Shown one piece after another: positions 52,080-60,549 of a stretch of 64,000 nt of DNA. Position numbers and translations under genes: made by a program. The notes beneath the pieces were generated by a model, which was not told where the DNA came from, searched no databases, and was given only the letters and a program-made list of their open reading frames with translations. Position 1 is the first letter of the stretch; every line of letters begins with the position of its first letter. The DNA comes from an uncultured Lachnospiraceae bacterium (GTDB lineage: Bacteria; Bacillota; Clostridia; Lachnospirales; Lachnospiraceae), in the NCBI GenBank assembly GCA_947173945.1, contig CAMWGV010000001.1, positions 82,747 to 146,746 on the forward strand. The letters run 5' to 3'.

Positions 52080-54089
52080 GTGAAAGCGTTAATTTTAAAT
52101 TCCGGTATGGGAAGCAGGATGGGTGTTCTCACATCAGAGCATCCAAAATGTATGACTGAAATATACAATACAGAAACAATTCTTAGCCGTCAATTGAGAC
52201 AGCTGGCAGATGTGGGAATAAAGGATATTATTATAACCACAGGATTATTTGATACTGTGCTTATTAATTATTGCAATAGTCTTGATTTGTCACTTAATAT
52301 TACCTATGTAAAAAATCCCGTATATGATAAAACAAATTATATATATTCCATATTCTGTGCAAGAGAATATCTTGACGATGATATTATCTTAATGCATGGT
52401 GATATGGTGTTTGAAAATGAGGTTCTCGACATGGTCGTATCCTCTGAAAAAAGCTGCATGACCGTAAGTGGGGCAGTAAGTCTTCCTGAGAAGGATTTTA
52501 AGGCAGTTGTAAAGGATGGGCGTATTGATAAAATCGGAATCGAATACTTTAACAATGCGGTTTGTGCCCAGCCGCTTTATATGCTTAAAAAAGAGGATTT
52601 TTCTCTTTGGCTTTCCCAAATAGAAAAATATGTAGAAGATAACAATACGGGCTGCTATGCTGAAAATGCATTTAATGATATATCAGACAAATGTCATATT
52701 TATCCACTTGATGTAAAGGATATGTTATGTGGGGAAATTGATAATGCGGATGATTTGGCAGTGATGTCCAAGCAGGTTAAGGACTTGGAAAACAGAGTGG
52801 TTTATATGTGTTTTTCAACAGATATACTTCACAGTGGACATATCAATATTATAAAAAAGGCAAAACGTTTTGGAAGGCTTGTCATAGGTGTTCTTTCTGA
52901 TGAGGCTGTTGCCAGCTATAAAAGGTATCCGTTGCTGCCATTTTCCGAGAGAAAATCCATGTTTGAAAATATAGTGGGTGTGCATTCCGTGGTGGAACAG
53001 AAAAACTTGAGCTATAAGGATAACATAGAGATGCTGCATCCGTCCATTGTCGTACATGGTGACGATTGGGCAACAGGCTTTCAAAAGCCTGTGAGGGACG
53101 AGGTTGTGTCATGTCTGGCCAAGTATGGCGGACGGCTGGTTGAGTTCCCATATGCAGTTGACAGAAAATATCAGGAGATGGAGAAAAGCGTAAGGTCGGA
53201 GCTTTCGCTGCCGGGTAACAGAATCGGAAGACTGAGGCGTATGATTGCCATGAAGGGATTGGTAACTGCTCTTGAGGCACATAGCGGAATAACAGGGCTG
53301 ATTGCGGAAAAATCTGTTGTATTTCAGGAGGGTAAGGCGTATCAGTTTGATGCAATGTGGATTAGCTCCCTTTGTGATTCAACTGCGAAAGGAAAGCCTG
53401 ATATAGAGCTGGTTGACATGAGTTCAAGATTCAGAACCATTGATGATATTATGGAGGTTACAACAAAGCCGATTATATTTGATGGGGATACAGGCGGACT
53501 TTTGGAGCATTTTGTGTACACCGTAAGAACATTGGAACGAATGGGTGTATCGATGATTATTATAGAGGATAAAACCGGGCTTAAGAAGAATTCGTTGTTT
53601 GGAACGGAAGTAGAGCAGACACAGGATACCATAGAAAATTTTAGTGCAAAGATAAATGCAGGAAAACGTGCTCAGAAAACAGAGGACTTTATGATATGTG
53701 CAAGAATTGAAAGCCTTATTTTAGAGATGGGAATGGAGGATGCATTGACAAGAGCATTTGCGTATGTGGATGCAGGGGCGGATGCAATTATGATACACAG
53801 CAGAAAAAAGGAGCCGGATGAAATATTTGAGTTCGTTGACAAATTCAGGGAGAAAAATCAGGCTACGCCTATTGTTGTTGTTCCTACGTCGTTTAATTCT
53901 GTTACGGAGGATGAGTTTAAGGCAAGAGGAGTAAATGTTGTTATTTATGCCAATCAGCTTACAAGAACCGGATTTCCGGCTATGCAGAAAGCGGCAAATA
54001 CCATACTTGAAAATCACAGGGCAAAGGAATGTGATGACATGTGTATGTCAATAAAGGATATTATAACCTTGATTCCTGAGGAGGAATAG
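52080..54089 (+). CDS. pepM: Three-domain phosphoenolpyruvate mutase: nucleotidyltransferase, TagD-like, PepM
   Basis: PEP mutase makes the C-P bond of phosphonates (PEP to phosphonopyruvate). GTG 52080 has GGAGGGG 5 bp upstream. The 669 residues contain an NTP-transferase domain (1-230; LNSGMGSRMG, EHPKCM), a TagD-like cytidylyltransferase domain (238-365; STDILHSGHINIIKKAKRFG with HxGH at 251-254, KRYPLLPFSERKSMFENIVG, VVHGDDW) and the mutase (385-669; IIFDGDTGG and the diagnostic EDKTGLKKNS at 496-505). The TagD-like part lacks the usual GIS(S/T)T end motif (it reads EFPYAVDRKYQEME). The first domain may nucleotidyl-activate the phosphonate, as in PntC-type fusions. Confidence 0.9.
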   Translation: MKALILNSGMGSRMGVLTSEHPKCMTEIYNTETILSRQLRQLADVGIKDIIITTGLFDTVLINYCNSLDLSLNITYVKNPVYDKTNYIYSIFCAREYLDDDIILMHGDMVFENEVLDMVVSSEKSCMTVSGAVSLPEKDFKAVVKDGRIDKIGIEYFNNAVCAQPLYMLKKEDFSLWLSQIEKYVEDNNTGCYAENAFNDISDKCHIYPLDVKDMLCGEIDNADDLAVMSKQVKDLENRVVYMCFSTDILHSGHINIIKKAKRFGRLVIGVLSDEAVASYKRYPLLPFSERKSMFENIVGVHSVVEQKNLSYKDNIEMLHPSIVVHGDDWATGFQKPVRDEVVSCLAKYGGRLVEFPYAVDRKYQEMEKSVRSELSLPGNRIGRLRRMIAMKGLVTALEAHSGITGLIAEKSVVFQEGKAYQFDAMWISSLCDSTAKGKPDIELVDMSSRFRTIDDIMEVTTKPIIFDGDTGGLLEHFVYTVRTLERMGVSMIIIEDKTGLKKNSLFGTEVEQTQDTIENFSAKINAGKRAQKTEDFMICARIESLILEMGMEDALTRAFAYVDAGADAIMIHSRKKEPDEIFEFVDKFREKNQATPIVVVPTSFNSVTEDEFKARGVNVVIYANQLTRTGFPAMQKAANTILENHRAKECDDMCMSIKDIITLIPEEE

Positions 54090-54107
54090 AAAGGAAGTAC
54101 GAGAAAT

Positions 54108-55244
54108 TTGGAACAGAAGCTAATAAATTTGAGAGATGCAAATAGTCAGATTGTTCCATATTTTAAGAATATGGGAATAAAAAAGCTGTTTTTAGTGTGT
54201 GGAAATTCCGTATCAAAGCTTGAGGTATATAGACGGTTATGTAATATATTGGAGGAGGCAGGTACGGAAGTATTTCGTTTTTCAGGCTTTAAGCCTAACC
54301 CTGAATATGCTTCTGTTGTGAGTGGTGTCAGTGCATTTTGTGAAAATGGCTGTGATGGTGTGATGGCAATCGGCGGTGGAAGTGCAATGGATGTTGCAAA
54401 ATGCATTAAGCTTTATGCCCGGTTAAATACTAAAACGGATTTTCTTGAACAAAAATGTGAGCCTAACAATATACCGTTTATAGCAGTTCCTACCACTGCA
54501 GGAAGTGGAAGTGAGGCAACACGGTTTGCGGTTATCTATAAGGATGGAGTCAAGATGTCCATATCGAATGAGAGTGCGATTCCGTCTTGTGTAATATGGA
54601 GCAGCGATACCTTGGATAAGCTTTCTGACTATCAGAAAAAATCCACAGTTTTGGATGCACTCTGTCATTGCATAGAGTCTATGTGGTCAGTAAATTCAAC
54701 AGATGAAAGCAAAACGTATGCTTCACGTGGAATAGAGTTGATTTTTAAGGGTATTGACGAATATGTTTCAGGGGATAAAAGTAAAAATGACATAATGATG
54801 GAAGCAGCATATGTTGCAGGACATGCAATTAATATAACTCAGACCACTGCCGGACATGCTATGGCATATAAGCTTACGGGATTATATGATTTTGCACATG
54901 GACATGCGGTGGCTTTATGTATTGACAGGCTTTTACCATATATGGTTGAAAATATTGATAAAGACAATATGTGTCTTGATAAAAGAGGAACGAAGCATTT
55001 AAAGGACACAATGCTTTTTCTGGCACATGCCATGGGTGGGGAATATATAGAAGATGTTCCCGCAATATTTCACGAGCTTTTAGTCAGACTTGGTCTTAAT
55101 ACACCAGTAAAATATTCAGAGCAACAGCTTGAGGAATTGGTTGCATCGGTGAATATTGAAAGATTAAGAAATCATCCCGTGAAGCTGGATGATAAAAGTA
55201 TAAAAGCATTATATAAACAGATTATGAGTGAAGGAGTCAAGTGA
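54108..55244 (+). CDS. Phosphonoacetaldehyde reductase (iron-containing alcohol dehydrogenase)
   Basis: Likely reduces phosphonoacetaldehyde to 2-hydroxyethylphosphonate. TTG 54108 is the start of the 378 residues; AAGGAAG lies 10 bp before it. Motifs: VMAIGGGSAMDVAKCIKLYA, AVPTTAGSGSEATRFAVIYK, VLDALCHCIESMWSVNSTDE, TQTTAGHAMAYKLTGLYDFA, then HGHAVALCIDRLL, with the D and three H metal ligands. The GSGSEATRFAV stretch and its place between pepM and ppd support this role over a general alcohol dehydrogenase. It overlaps ppd by 1 bp. Confidence 0.85.
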   Translation: MEQKLINLRDANSQIVPYFKNMGIKKLFLVCGNSVSKLEVYRRLCNILEEAGTEVFRFSGFKPNPEYASVVSGVSAFCENGCDGVMAIGGGSAMDVAKCIKLYARLNTKTDFLEQKCEPNNIPFIAVPTTAGSGSEATRFAVIYKDGVKMSISNESAIPSCVIWSSDTLDKLSDYQKKSTVLDALCHCIESMWSVNSTDESKTYASRGIELIFKGIDEYVSGDKSKNDIMMEAAYVAGHAINITQTTAGHAMAYKLTGLYDFAHGHAVALCIDRLLPYMVENIDKDNMCLDKRGTKHLKDTMLFLAHAMGGEYIEDVPAIFHELLVRLGLNTPVKYSEQQLEELVASVNIERLRNHPVKLDDKSIKALYKQIMSEGVK

Positions 55245-56368
55245 TGACGGTAGAAAAATTATTAAATTTAATCAGCGGAGATTTTTATGTAGGTGTTCCC
55301 GATTCACAGCTTAAGGCACTTTGTAATTACCTTATGGACAGATATGGCATTGATGCAAAGCATCATGTGATTACGGCTAATGAGGGAAATGCTGCTGCCC
55401 TTGCTGCAGGATACCATTTTGCAACGGGTAAAACCCCTGTTGTATATATGCAAAACAGTGGAGAGGGCAACATTGTCAATCCAGTGGCATCACTTATGAA
55501 TGATAAGGTGTATGGTGTGCCATGTATATTTATAATAGGCTGGCGTGGTGAACCTGGTGTACATGATGAGCCACAGCATATATTTCAGGGAGAGATTACC
55601 CTGAAGCTGCTTGAGGATATGGATATAGCAGCATATGTTATAGATGAAACAACAACAGAAGAAGATATTTCTAATGTAATGGATGGATTTCGGAAGCTAC
55701 TTTCAACTGACAAGCAGGTAGCATTCGTTGTAAAAAAGAATGGACTTTCCTATGAAGGTAACGTTAAGTATGAAAATAATAATGTGCTTATACGTGAAAA
55801 TGTTATAGAGCATATTGTCGATGTGTGTGGAGAGGATGTAATTGTTTCCACTACGGGAAAGGCAAGCAGGGAGCTGTTTGAGATACGTGAGTCAAAAGGG
55901 CAGGGACATCAGTATGATTTTTTAACCGTAGGTTCTATGGGACATGCTTCCACCATAGCATTGGGTGTAGCAGCAAATAAACCAAATACCAGAGTCTGGT
56001 GCATTGATGGTGATGGGGCTGCTCTTATGCACATGGGTGCCATGGCTGTAATTGGAAGCAATAAGCCAAACAACCTTATCCATGTTGTTATAAATAACGG
56101 TGCTCATGAAACAGTTGGTGGTATGCCGACGGTAGCAGAAGCTATTGATATACCTGGTGTTGCGAAGGCATGTGGATACCCTTATGTGTGCTCAGTAGAT
56201 ACTTATGAGACGCTTGATAAGGAGCTTAAGTTAGCGAAGGAAGCCAATGTGCTTGCTCTTATAGAGGTAAAGTGTAATCTGGCTTCAAGAAAAGACTTGG
56301 GAAGACCGACAACAACGGCAGCGGAAAACAAAAGAAGCTTTATGGAATATTTGAAAACAGTAGAGTAA
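55244..56368 (+). CDS. ppd: Phosphonopyruvate decarboxylase
   Basis: ThDP enzyme that makes the pathway irreversible by converting phosphonopyruvate to phosphonoacetaldehyde. ATG 55244 (GAAGGAG 7 bp upstream) gives 374 residues, the Ppd length. Motifs: DFYVGVPDSQLKALCNYLMD, ITANEGNAAALAAGYHFATG with the catalytic Glu, FIIGWRGEPGVHDEPQHIFQ and the ThDP site CIDGDGAALMHMGAMAVIGS, then NKPNNLIHVVINNGAHET. Together with pepM and the reductase it defines a 2-hydroxyethylphosphonate route. Confidence 0.93.
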   Translation: MTVEKLLNLISGDFYVGVPDSQLKALCNYLMDRYGIDAKHHVITANEGNAAALAAGYHFATGKTPVVYMQNSGEGNIVNPVASLMNDKVYGVPCIFIIGWRGEPGVHDEPQHIFQGEITLKLLEDMDIAAYVIDETTTEEDISNVMDGFRKLLSTDKQVAFVVKKNGLSYEGNVKYENNNVLIRENVIEHIVDVCGEDVIVSTTGKASRELFEIRESKGQGHQYDFLTVGSMGHASTIALGVAANKPNTRVWCIDGDGAALMHMGAMAVIGSNKPNNLIHVVINNGAHETVGGMPTVAEAIDIPGVAKACGYPYVCSVDTYETLDKELKLAKEANVLALIEVKCNLASRKDLGRPTTTAAENKRSFMEYLKTVE

Positions 56369-56426
56369 GAGGAAACTACAGTCCTTAAAAAGGATGTGGA
56401 TTTTAAACCAAGGAGGGCTGGACGAT

Positions 56427-57206
56427 ATGAAGGTCGTAATTTTAGCGGGCGGTTTTGGAACACGAATATCTGAGGAGTCAGAATATAAGCCAAAGCCTAT
56501 GATTGAGATAGGCGGAATGCCCATTTTGTGGCACATTATGAAAGAGTATTCTGCATATGGCTTTCATGAATTTATAATATGTGCAGGGTATAAGCAGCAT
56601 ATGATTAAAAAATGGTTTGCAGATTACTTTCTTTATACATCAGATATGACCTTTGATTTCACGCAGGGAAATAAAATGACTATCCACAATCAAAAATCTG
56701 AGCCGTGGAAGGTAACAGTTGTAAATACAGGACTGCACACCATGACAGGAGGACGTATAAAACGAATCAGACCTTATGTGGAGAATGAGACATTTCTTAT
56801 GACATATGGAGATGGTGTGTGTGATGTTGATATTTCTAAGCTGGTCGAATTTCATAACAGCCACGGAAAAATTGCAACGCTTACCTCGGTTATGATGAAT
56901 CAGGAAAAAGGGGTGCTTGACATCGGTGGAGATAATGCTGTTCGTTCATTCAGGGAGAAAAGCATGACTGACGGAGCACCTATCAATGCAGGGTATATGG
57001 TTTTAAATCCGAAAATTTTTGATTATATTGAGGGTGACAATACTGTCTTTGAGCAGGAACCTTTAAGAAAGCTGGCAGAACAGGGAGAATTAATGTCATA
57101 TTTACATACGGGATATTGGCAGTGTATGGATACAAAACGTGAAATGGATATATTAGAACGACTATGGGAGAATAATCAGGCACCATGGAAGAATTGGGAG
57201 GATTAA
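56427..57206 (+). CDS. rfbF: Glucose-1-phosphate cytidylyltransferase RfbF/DdhA
   Basis: Makes CDP-glucose, the entry to 3,6-dideoxyhexoses. ATG 56427 has AAGGAGG upstream and gives 259 residues. Motifs: VVILAGGFGTRISEESEYKP, then KPMIEIGGMPILWHIMKEYS, MTYGDGVCDVDISKLVEFH, NAGYMVLNPKIFDYIEGDNT and YWQCMDTKREMDILERLW, as in RfbF. CDP-glucose 4,6-dehydratase (RfbG/DdhB), the usual next gene, is not found in the window. rfbH follows after 3 bp. Confidence 0.93.
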   Translation: MKVVILAGGFGTRISEESEYKPKPMIEIGGMPILWHIMKEYSAYGFHEFIICAGYKQHMIKKWFADYFLYTSDMTFDFTQGNKMTIHNQKSEPWKVTVVNTGLHTMTGGRIKRIRPYVENETFLMTYGDGVCDVDISKLVEFHNSHGKIATLTSVMMNQEKGVLDIGGDNAVRSFREKSMTDGAPINAGYMVLNPKIFDYIEGDNTVFEQEPLRKLAEQGELMSYLHTGYWQCMDTKREMDILERLWENNQAPWKNWED

Positions 57207-57209
57207 AGT

Positions 57210-58550
57210 ATGTTTCAGGACAAGACAGAGCAGCAGGCAAAGGATGAAATATTAAGCTTGGTAAAAGAGTATTGTGATACGTTTCACAATAAAAGGAAGC
57301 CGTTTGAGCCGGGAGACAGAATTGCATATGCGTCAAGGGTGTATGATTCGGATGAAATGTGTAATTTGGTTGATTCTGCTTTGGAATTCTGGCTTACTGC
57401 AGGAAGATACACAGCGGAATTTGAAAAACGGCTTTGTGAATATCTGGGTGTGAAATATTGTTCGCTTGTAAACTCCGGTTCTTCCGCAAATTTACTTGCG
57501 TTTATGGCACTGACATCACCGCTTTTGGGAGAGAGACAAATACGTCCGGGTGATGAAATGATTACGGTAGCGGCAGGATTTCCAACCACGGTTACCCCTG
57601 CTATACAATATGGTGTAGTGCCTGTGTTTATTGATGTTACAATCCCTCAATATAATATGGATGTGAGTATGCTTGAGGATGCATTGTCGGATAAGACAAA
57701 GCTTGTGATGGCGGCACATACATTGGGAAATCCGTTTGACCTGAAAACGGTCAGGCAATTTTGTGATAAGCATGGGCTCTGGCTGATTGAGGACAATTGT
57801 GATGCGTTGGGAACTACATATAAGATAGACGGAGAAGTTCGTTATACAGGAACAATCGGAGATATCGGAACATCATCCTTTTATCCACCACATCATATGA
57901 CAATGGGTGAAGGTGGTGCTGTCTACACAAATAATCCACTGCTCAATAAATGTATCCGTTCTTTCAGAGATTGGGGCAGGGATTGTGTATGTAATCCGGG
58001 ACAGGATAATATGTGTGGGAACAGGTTTAATGGAAAGTACGGAGAGCTTCCGGAGGGCTATGACCATAAGTATGTTTATTCACATTTTGGTTATAACCTG
58101 AAAGCAACTGATATGCAGGCAGCAGTCGGATGTGCACAGCTTAAAAAGTTTCCTTCCTTCGTTGAATGTAGAAAAAAGAATTTTGCACGGTTGAGAGATG
58201 GATTAAAGGGCTGTGAGGATAAGCTGATATTACCTGAGGCTTGTGAAAACTCTGACCCGAGCTGGTTTGGATTTTTGATTACCTGTAAGGAGGGTGTTGA
58301 CCGTAATGTACTTGTCCCTTGTCTTGAAGAACGGGGAATACAGACACGTATGTTATTCGCAGGCAATCTGATTAAGCATCCTTGCTTTGACCAGATGAGA
58401 AAATCAGGAACCGGGTATCGCACAGTAGGTGAGTTGACAAACACAGAACGTATTATGAGAGATTCTTTTTGGATAGGGGTATATCCGGGAATGACGGATC
58501 AGATGATAGATTACATGGCAGAAATTATTAAAGAAGCTATAATGGAATAA
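57210..58550 (+). CDS. rfbH: CDP-4-keto-6-deoxyglucose 3-dehydrase RfbH/DdhC
   Basis: PMP- and iron-sulfur-dependent dehydrase that removes the 3-OH of CDP-4-keto-6-deoxyglucose. The 446 residues belong to the DegT fold, but the PLP Lys is replaced by His228 in SFYPPHHMTMGEGG, the hallmark of this enzyme. The cluster cysteines follow the E1 pattern: DNCDALG and then CVC-x7-C in RDWGRDCVCNPGQDNMC. A reductase partner (DdhD/E3) is not seen here. It lies between rfbF and the acetaldehyde dehydrogenase gene. Confidence 0.93.
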   Translation: MFQDKTEQQAKDEILSLVKEYCDTFHNKRKPFEPGDRIAYASRVYDSDEMCNLVDSALEFWLTAGRYTAEFEKRLCEYLGVKYCSLVNSGSSANLLAFMALTSPLLGERQIRPGDEMITVAAGFPTTVTPAIQYGVVPVFIDVTIPQYNMDVSMLEDALSDKTKLVMAAHTLGNPFDLKTVRQFCDKHGLWLIEDNCDALGTTYKIDGEVRYTGTIGDIGTSSFYPPHHMTMGEGGAVYTNNPLLNKCIRSFRDWGRDCVCNPGQDNMCGNRFNGKYGELPEGYDHKYVYSHFGYNLKATDMQAAVGCAQLKKFPSFVECRKKNFARLRDGLKGCEDKLILPEACENSDPSWFGFLITCKEGVDRNVLVPCLEERGIQTRMLFAGNLIKHPCFDQMRKSGTGYRTVGELTNTERIMRDSFWIGVYPGMTDQMIDYMAEIIKEAIME

Positions 58551-58596
58551 CATCCGAATATATGTTAGACTATGAGAAGAAAATCAGGAAATAAAT

Positions 58597-59475
58597 ATGA
58601 ATAAGATAAAAGTTGGAATCATAGGGACAGGAAATATCGGGACAGATATTTTAATGAAATTAAAAAGATCAAGTATATTGGAATGTGGAATTTTTGCCGG
58701 TCGTAACCCTGATTCAAAGGGAATTCAGCTTGCAAAGAAGATGGGTGTGCCAACATCGACAGAATCAATTCGGGCAATTGAGGAAAATCCAGATTGTTGT
58801 GAAATAGTATTTGACGCAACTTCAGTAACAGTACACAAGCAAAATGCACCCATTCTGAGAAGACTGAAAAAGTTCGCAATTGATTTGACACCGGCACATG
58901 TGGGGAAAATGTGTGTTCCTGTATTGAATTTGGAAGATTGTCTTTTGTTAGATAATGTAAATCTGATTACCTGTGGTGGGCAGGCAACAATCCCTATTGC
59001 AAAGGTTATTAGTGATGTGCATCCGGAAACAAAATATATTGAAATTGTTGCAACCATTGCATCTAAGTCAGCAGGTCCGGGAACGAGAAATAATATTGAT
59101 GAATTTACACAAGTAACAAGAGATGCCTTATCAGAGTTTACAGGGATTGAACATACGAAGGCTATTATTGTGTTGAATCCGGCAGAGCCTCCTATTACGA
59201 TGCATAATACGGTATATGCATTGATTGACAACCCGAATATGGATGAAATCAGACGCCGTGTACGTGAGATGGAAGCAAAAATTAAGAAGTATGTGCCTGG
59301 ATATTCTATTTTGTTAGAACCAAGCTATGAAAATGGGCGTGTCACAACGACGCTTCAGGTTGTCGGATTGGGAGATTATTTGCCGAAATACTCAGGCAAT
59401 TTGGATATTATTACTTGTGCTGCCATTGAGATTGCGGAGTATTATGCACGGGAAAAGCTATTAAAGAGGGGATGA
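58597..59475 (+). CDS. mhpF: Acetaldehyde dehydrogenase (acylating), MhpF-like
   Basis: Interconverts acetaldehyde and acetyl-CoA. The 292 residues have the NAD loop GIIGTGNIGTDILMKL, catalytic Cys126 in TCGGQATIP and the family phrase ATIASKSAGPGTRNNIDEFT. The ribosome site is weak (caggaaat). The next gene codes its channelling partner, 4-hydroxy-2-oxovalerate aldolase, after 4 bp. No aromatic-ring cleavage genes are present, so a catabolic Mhp pathway is unlikely. Here it may supply or consume acetaldehyde for sugar branching. Confidence 0.93.
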   Translation: MNKIKVGIIGTGNIGTDILMKLKRSSILECGIFAGRNPDSKGIQLAKKMGVPTSTESIRAIEENPDCCEIVFDATSVTVHKQNAPILRRLKKFAIDLTPAHVGKMCVPVLNLEDCLLLDNVNLITCGGQATIPIAKVISDVHPETKYIEIVATIASKSAGPGTRNNIDEFTQVTRDALSEFTGIEHTKAIIVLNPAEPPITMHNTVYALIDNPNMDEIRRRVREMEAKIKKYVPGYSILLEPSYENGRVTTTLQVVGLGDYLPKYSGNLDIITCAAIEIAEYYAREKLLKRG

Positions 59476-59479
59476 TAGA

Positions 59480-60529
59480 ATGAGTAAAATCAAAATATTT
59501 GATTGTACACTGCGGGACGGAAATCATGCCTTGAAGCATCAATTGACGAAAGATAATATTGAAGACTATTGTCTTGCAATGGATGGAAGTGGTGTTTATA
59601 CAATTATGGTAGGACATGGAAATGGCTTAGGTGCTTCTTCTTTGCAGGTAGGACTGGCACTTTTAGATGAACGTACAATGCTGCAGACAGCAAAAAAAAA
59701 TCTTGAAAGGACAAAGCTGGGAATATATATGATTCCTGGTTTTGGAACTATTAAAGATAATCTTGAGCCAGCTATACAAGATGGTGTGGAACTGTTTGAG
59801 ATAGGATGCCACTGTACGGAGGCAGATACAACGAGAGAGCATATAGAGTATTTGTGTAATCGTGGTCTTGAAACATATGGGGTTTTGATGATGTATCATA
59901 TGGCATCTCCGGAAAAGATTCTTGAAGAAGCACAAAAGATGCAGTCATACGGAGCAAAGGGTGTAATTTTGATGGACTCAGCAGGTGCCTCGACACCAGA
60001 GATGGTTCAGCGTGTTATTGCTTTGCTGGTAGATAATTTACACGTTCAGGTTGGGTTCCATCCACATAATAATATGGGATTGGCCGTTGGTAATGCATAT
60101 ACAGCAGTTTGTGAAGGTGCCACAATTATTGATGGAACTTTGCGTGGATTTGGTGCAGGGGCAGGAAATTGTCAACTTGAAGATATTGTTGCGGTACTTG
60201 AGAAAACGGGGAAGCGGACGGGCATTGACTTGTACAAAATGTTAGATGCCAGCGATCAGGTAATGCCTGATATCATGGGAAAGGAATTTGGGCAGGATCC
60301 CATTAGCATTGTCAGTGGGCAGGCCGGTGTATTTTCAGCATTTAAGCTCCATGTGTTGAATGCGGCAAGGGAATTTGGAGTAGACCCAAGAGATATATTT
60401 AAAGAACTTGGAAAAAGAAAAGCTGTTGGGGGACAGGAAGATATGATTGTGGAGGTGGCAGAAAAACTCTCTTCTCCAATGGGTTCAAGAAATAGTAATG
60501 TAAATTATCAGTTGGAATCGTTATTATAG
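59480..60529 (+). CDS. mhpE: 4-hydroxy-2-oxovalerate aldolase, MhpE-like
   Basis: Metal-dependent aldolase that joins or splits pyruvate and an aldehyde. The 349 residues carry FDCTLRDGNHALKHQLTKDN (7-26), VGHGNGLGASSLQVG, EIGCHCTEADTTREHIEYLC, VGFHPHNNMGLAVGNAYTAV (metal His pair) and GTLRGFGAGAGNCQLEDIVA. The classical GHGDGL reads GHGNGL here. It is paired with mhpF and followed by a ThDP lyase, a combination that suggests it builds a 2-oxo acid for the lyase. Confidence 0.93.
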   Translation: MSKIKIFDCTLRDGNHALKHQLTKDNIEDYCLAMDGSGVYTIMVGHGNGLGASSLQVGLALLDERTMLQTAKKNLERTKLGIYMIPGFGTIKDNLEPAIQDGVELFEIGCHCTEADTTREHIEYLCNRGLETYGVLMMYHMASPEKILEEAQKMQSYGAKGVILMDSAGASTPEMVQRVIALLVDNLHVQVGFHPHNNMGLAVGNAYTAVCEGATIIDGTLRGFGAGAGNCQLEDIVAVLEKTGKRTGIDLYKMLDASDQVMPDIMGKEFGQDPISIVSGQAGVFSAFKLHVLNAAREFGVDPRDIFKELGKRKAVGGQEDMIVEVAEKLSSPMGSRNSNVNYQLESLL

Positions 60530-60549
60530 ATAAATAGGAGGTTATATCA

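Noticed and set aside
58597..60529. Aromatic (phenylpropionate or catechol) degradation by MhpE/MhpF
   Set aside because: No ring-cleavage dioxygenase, hydrolase or hydratase genes occur; the pair is embedded in sugar genes.
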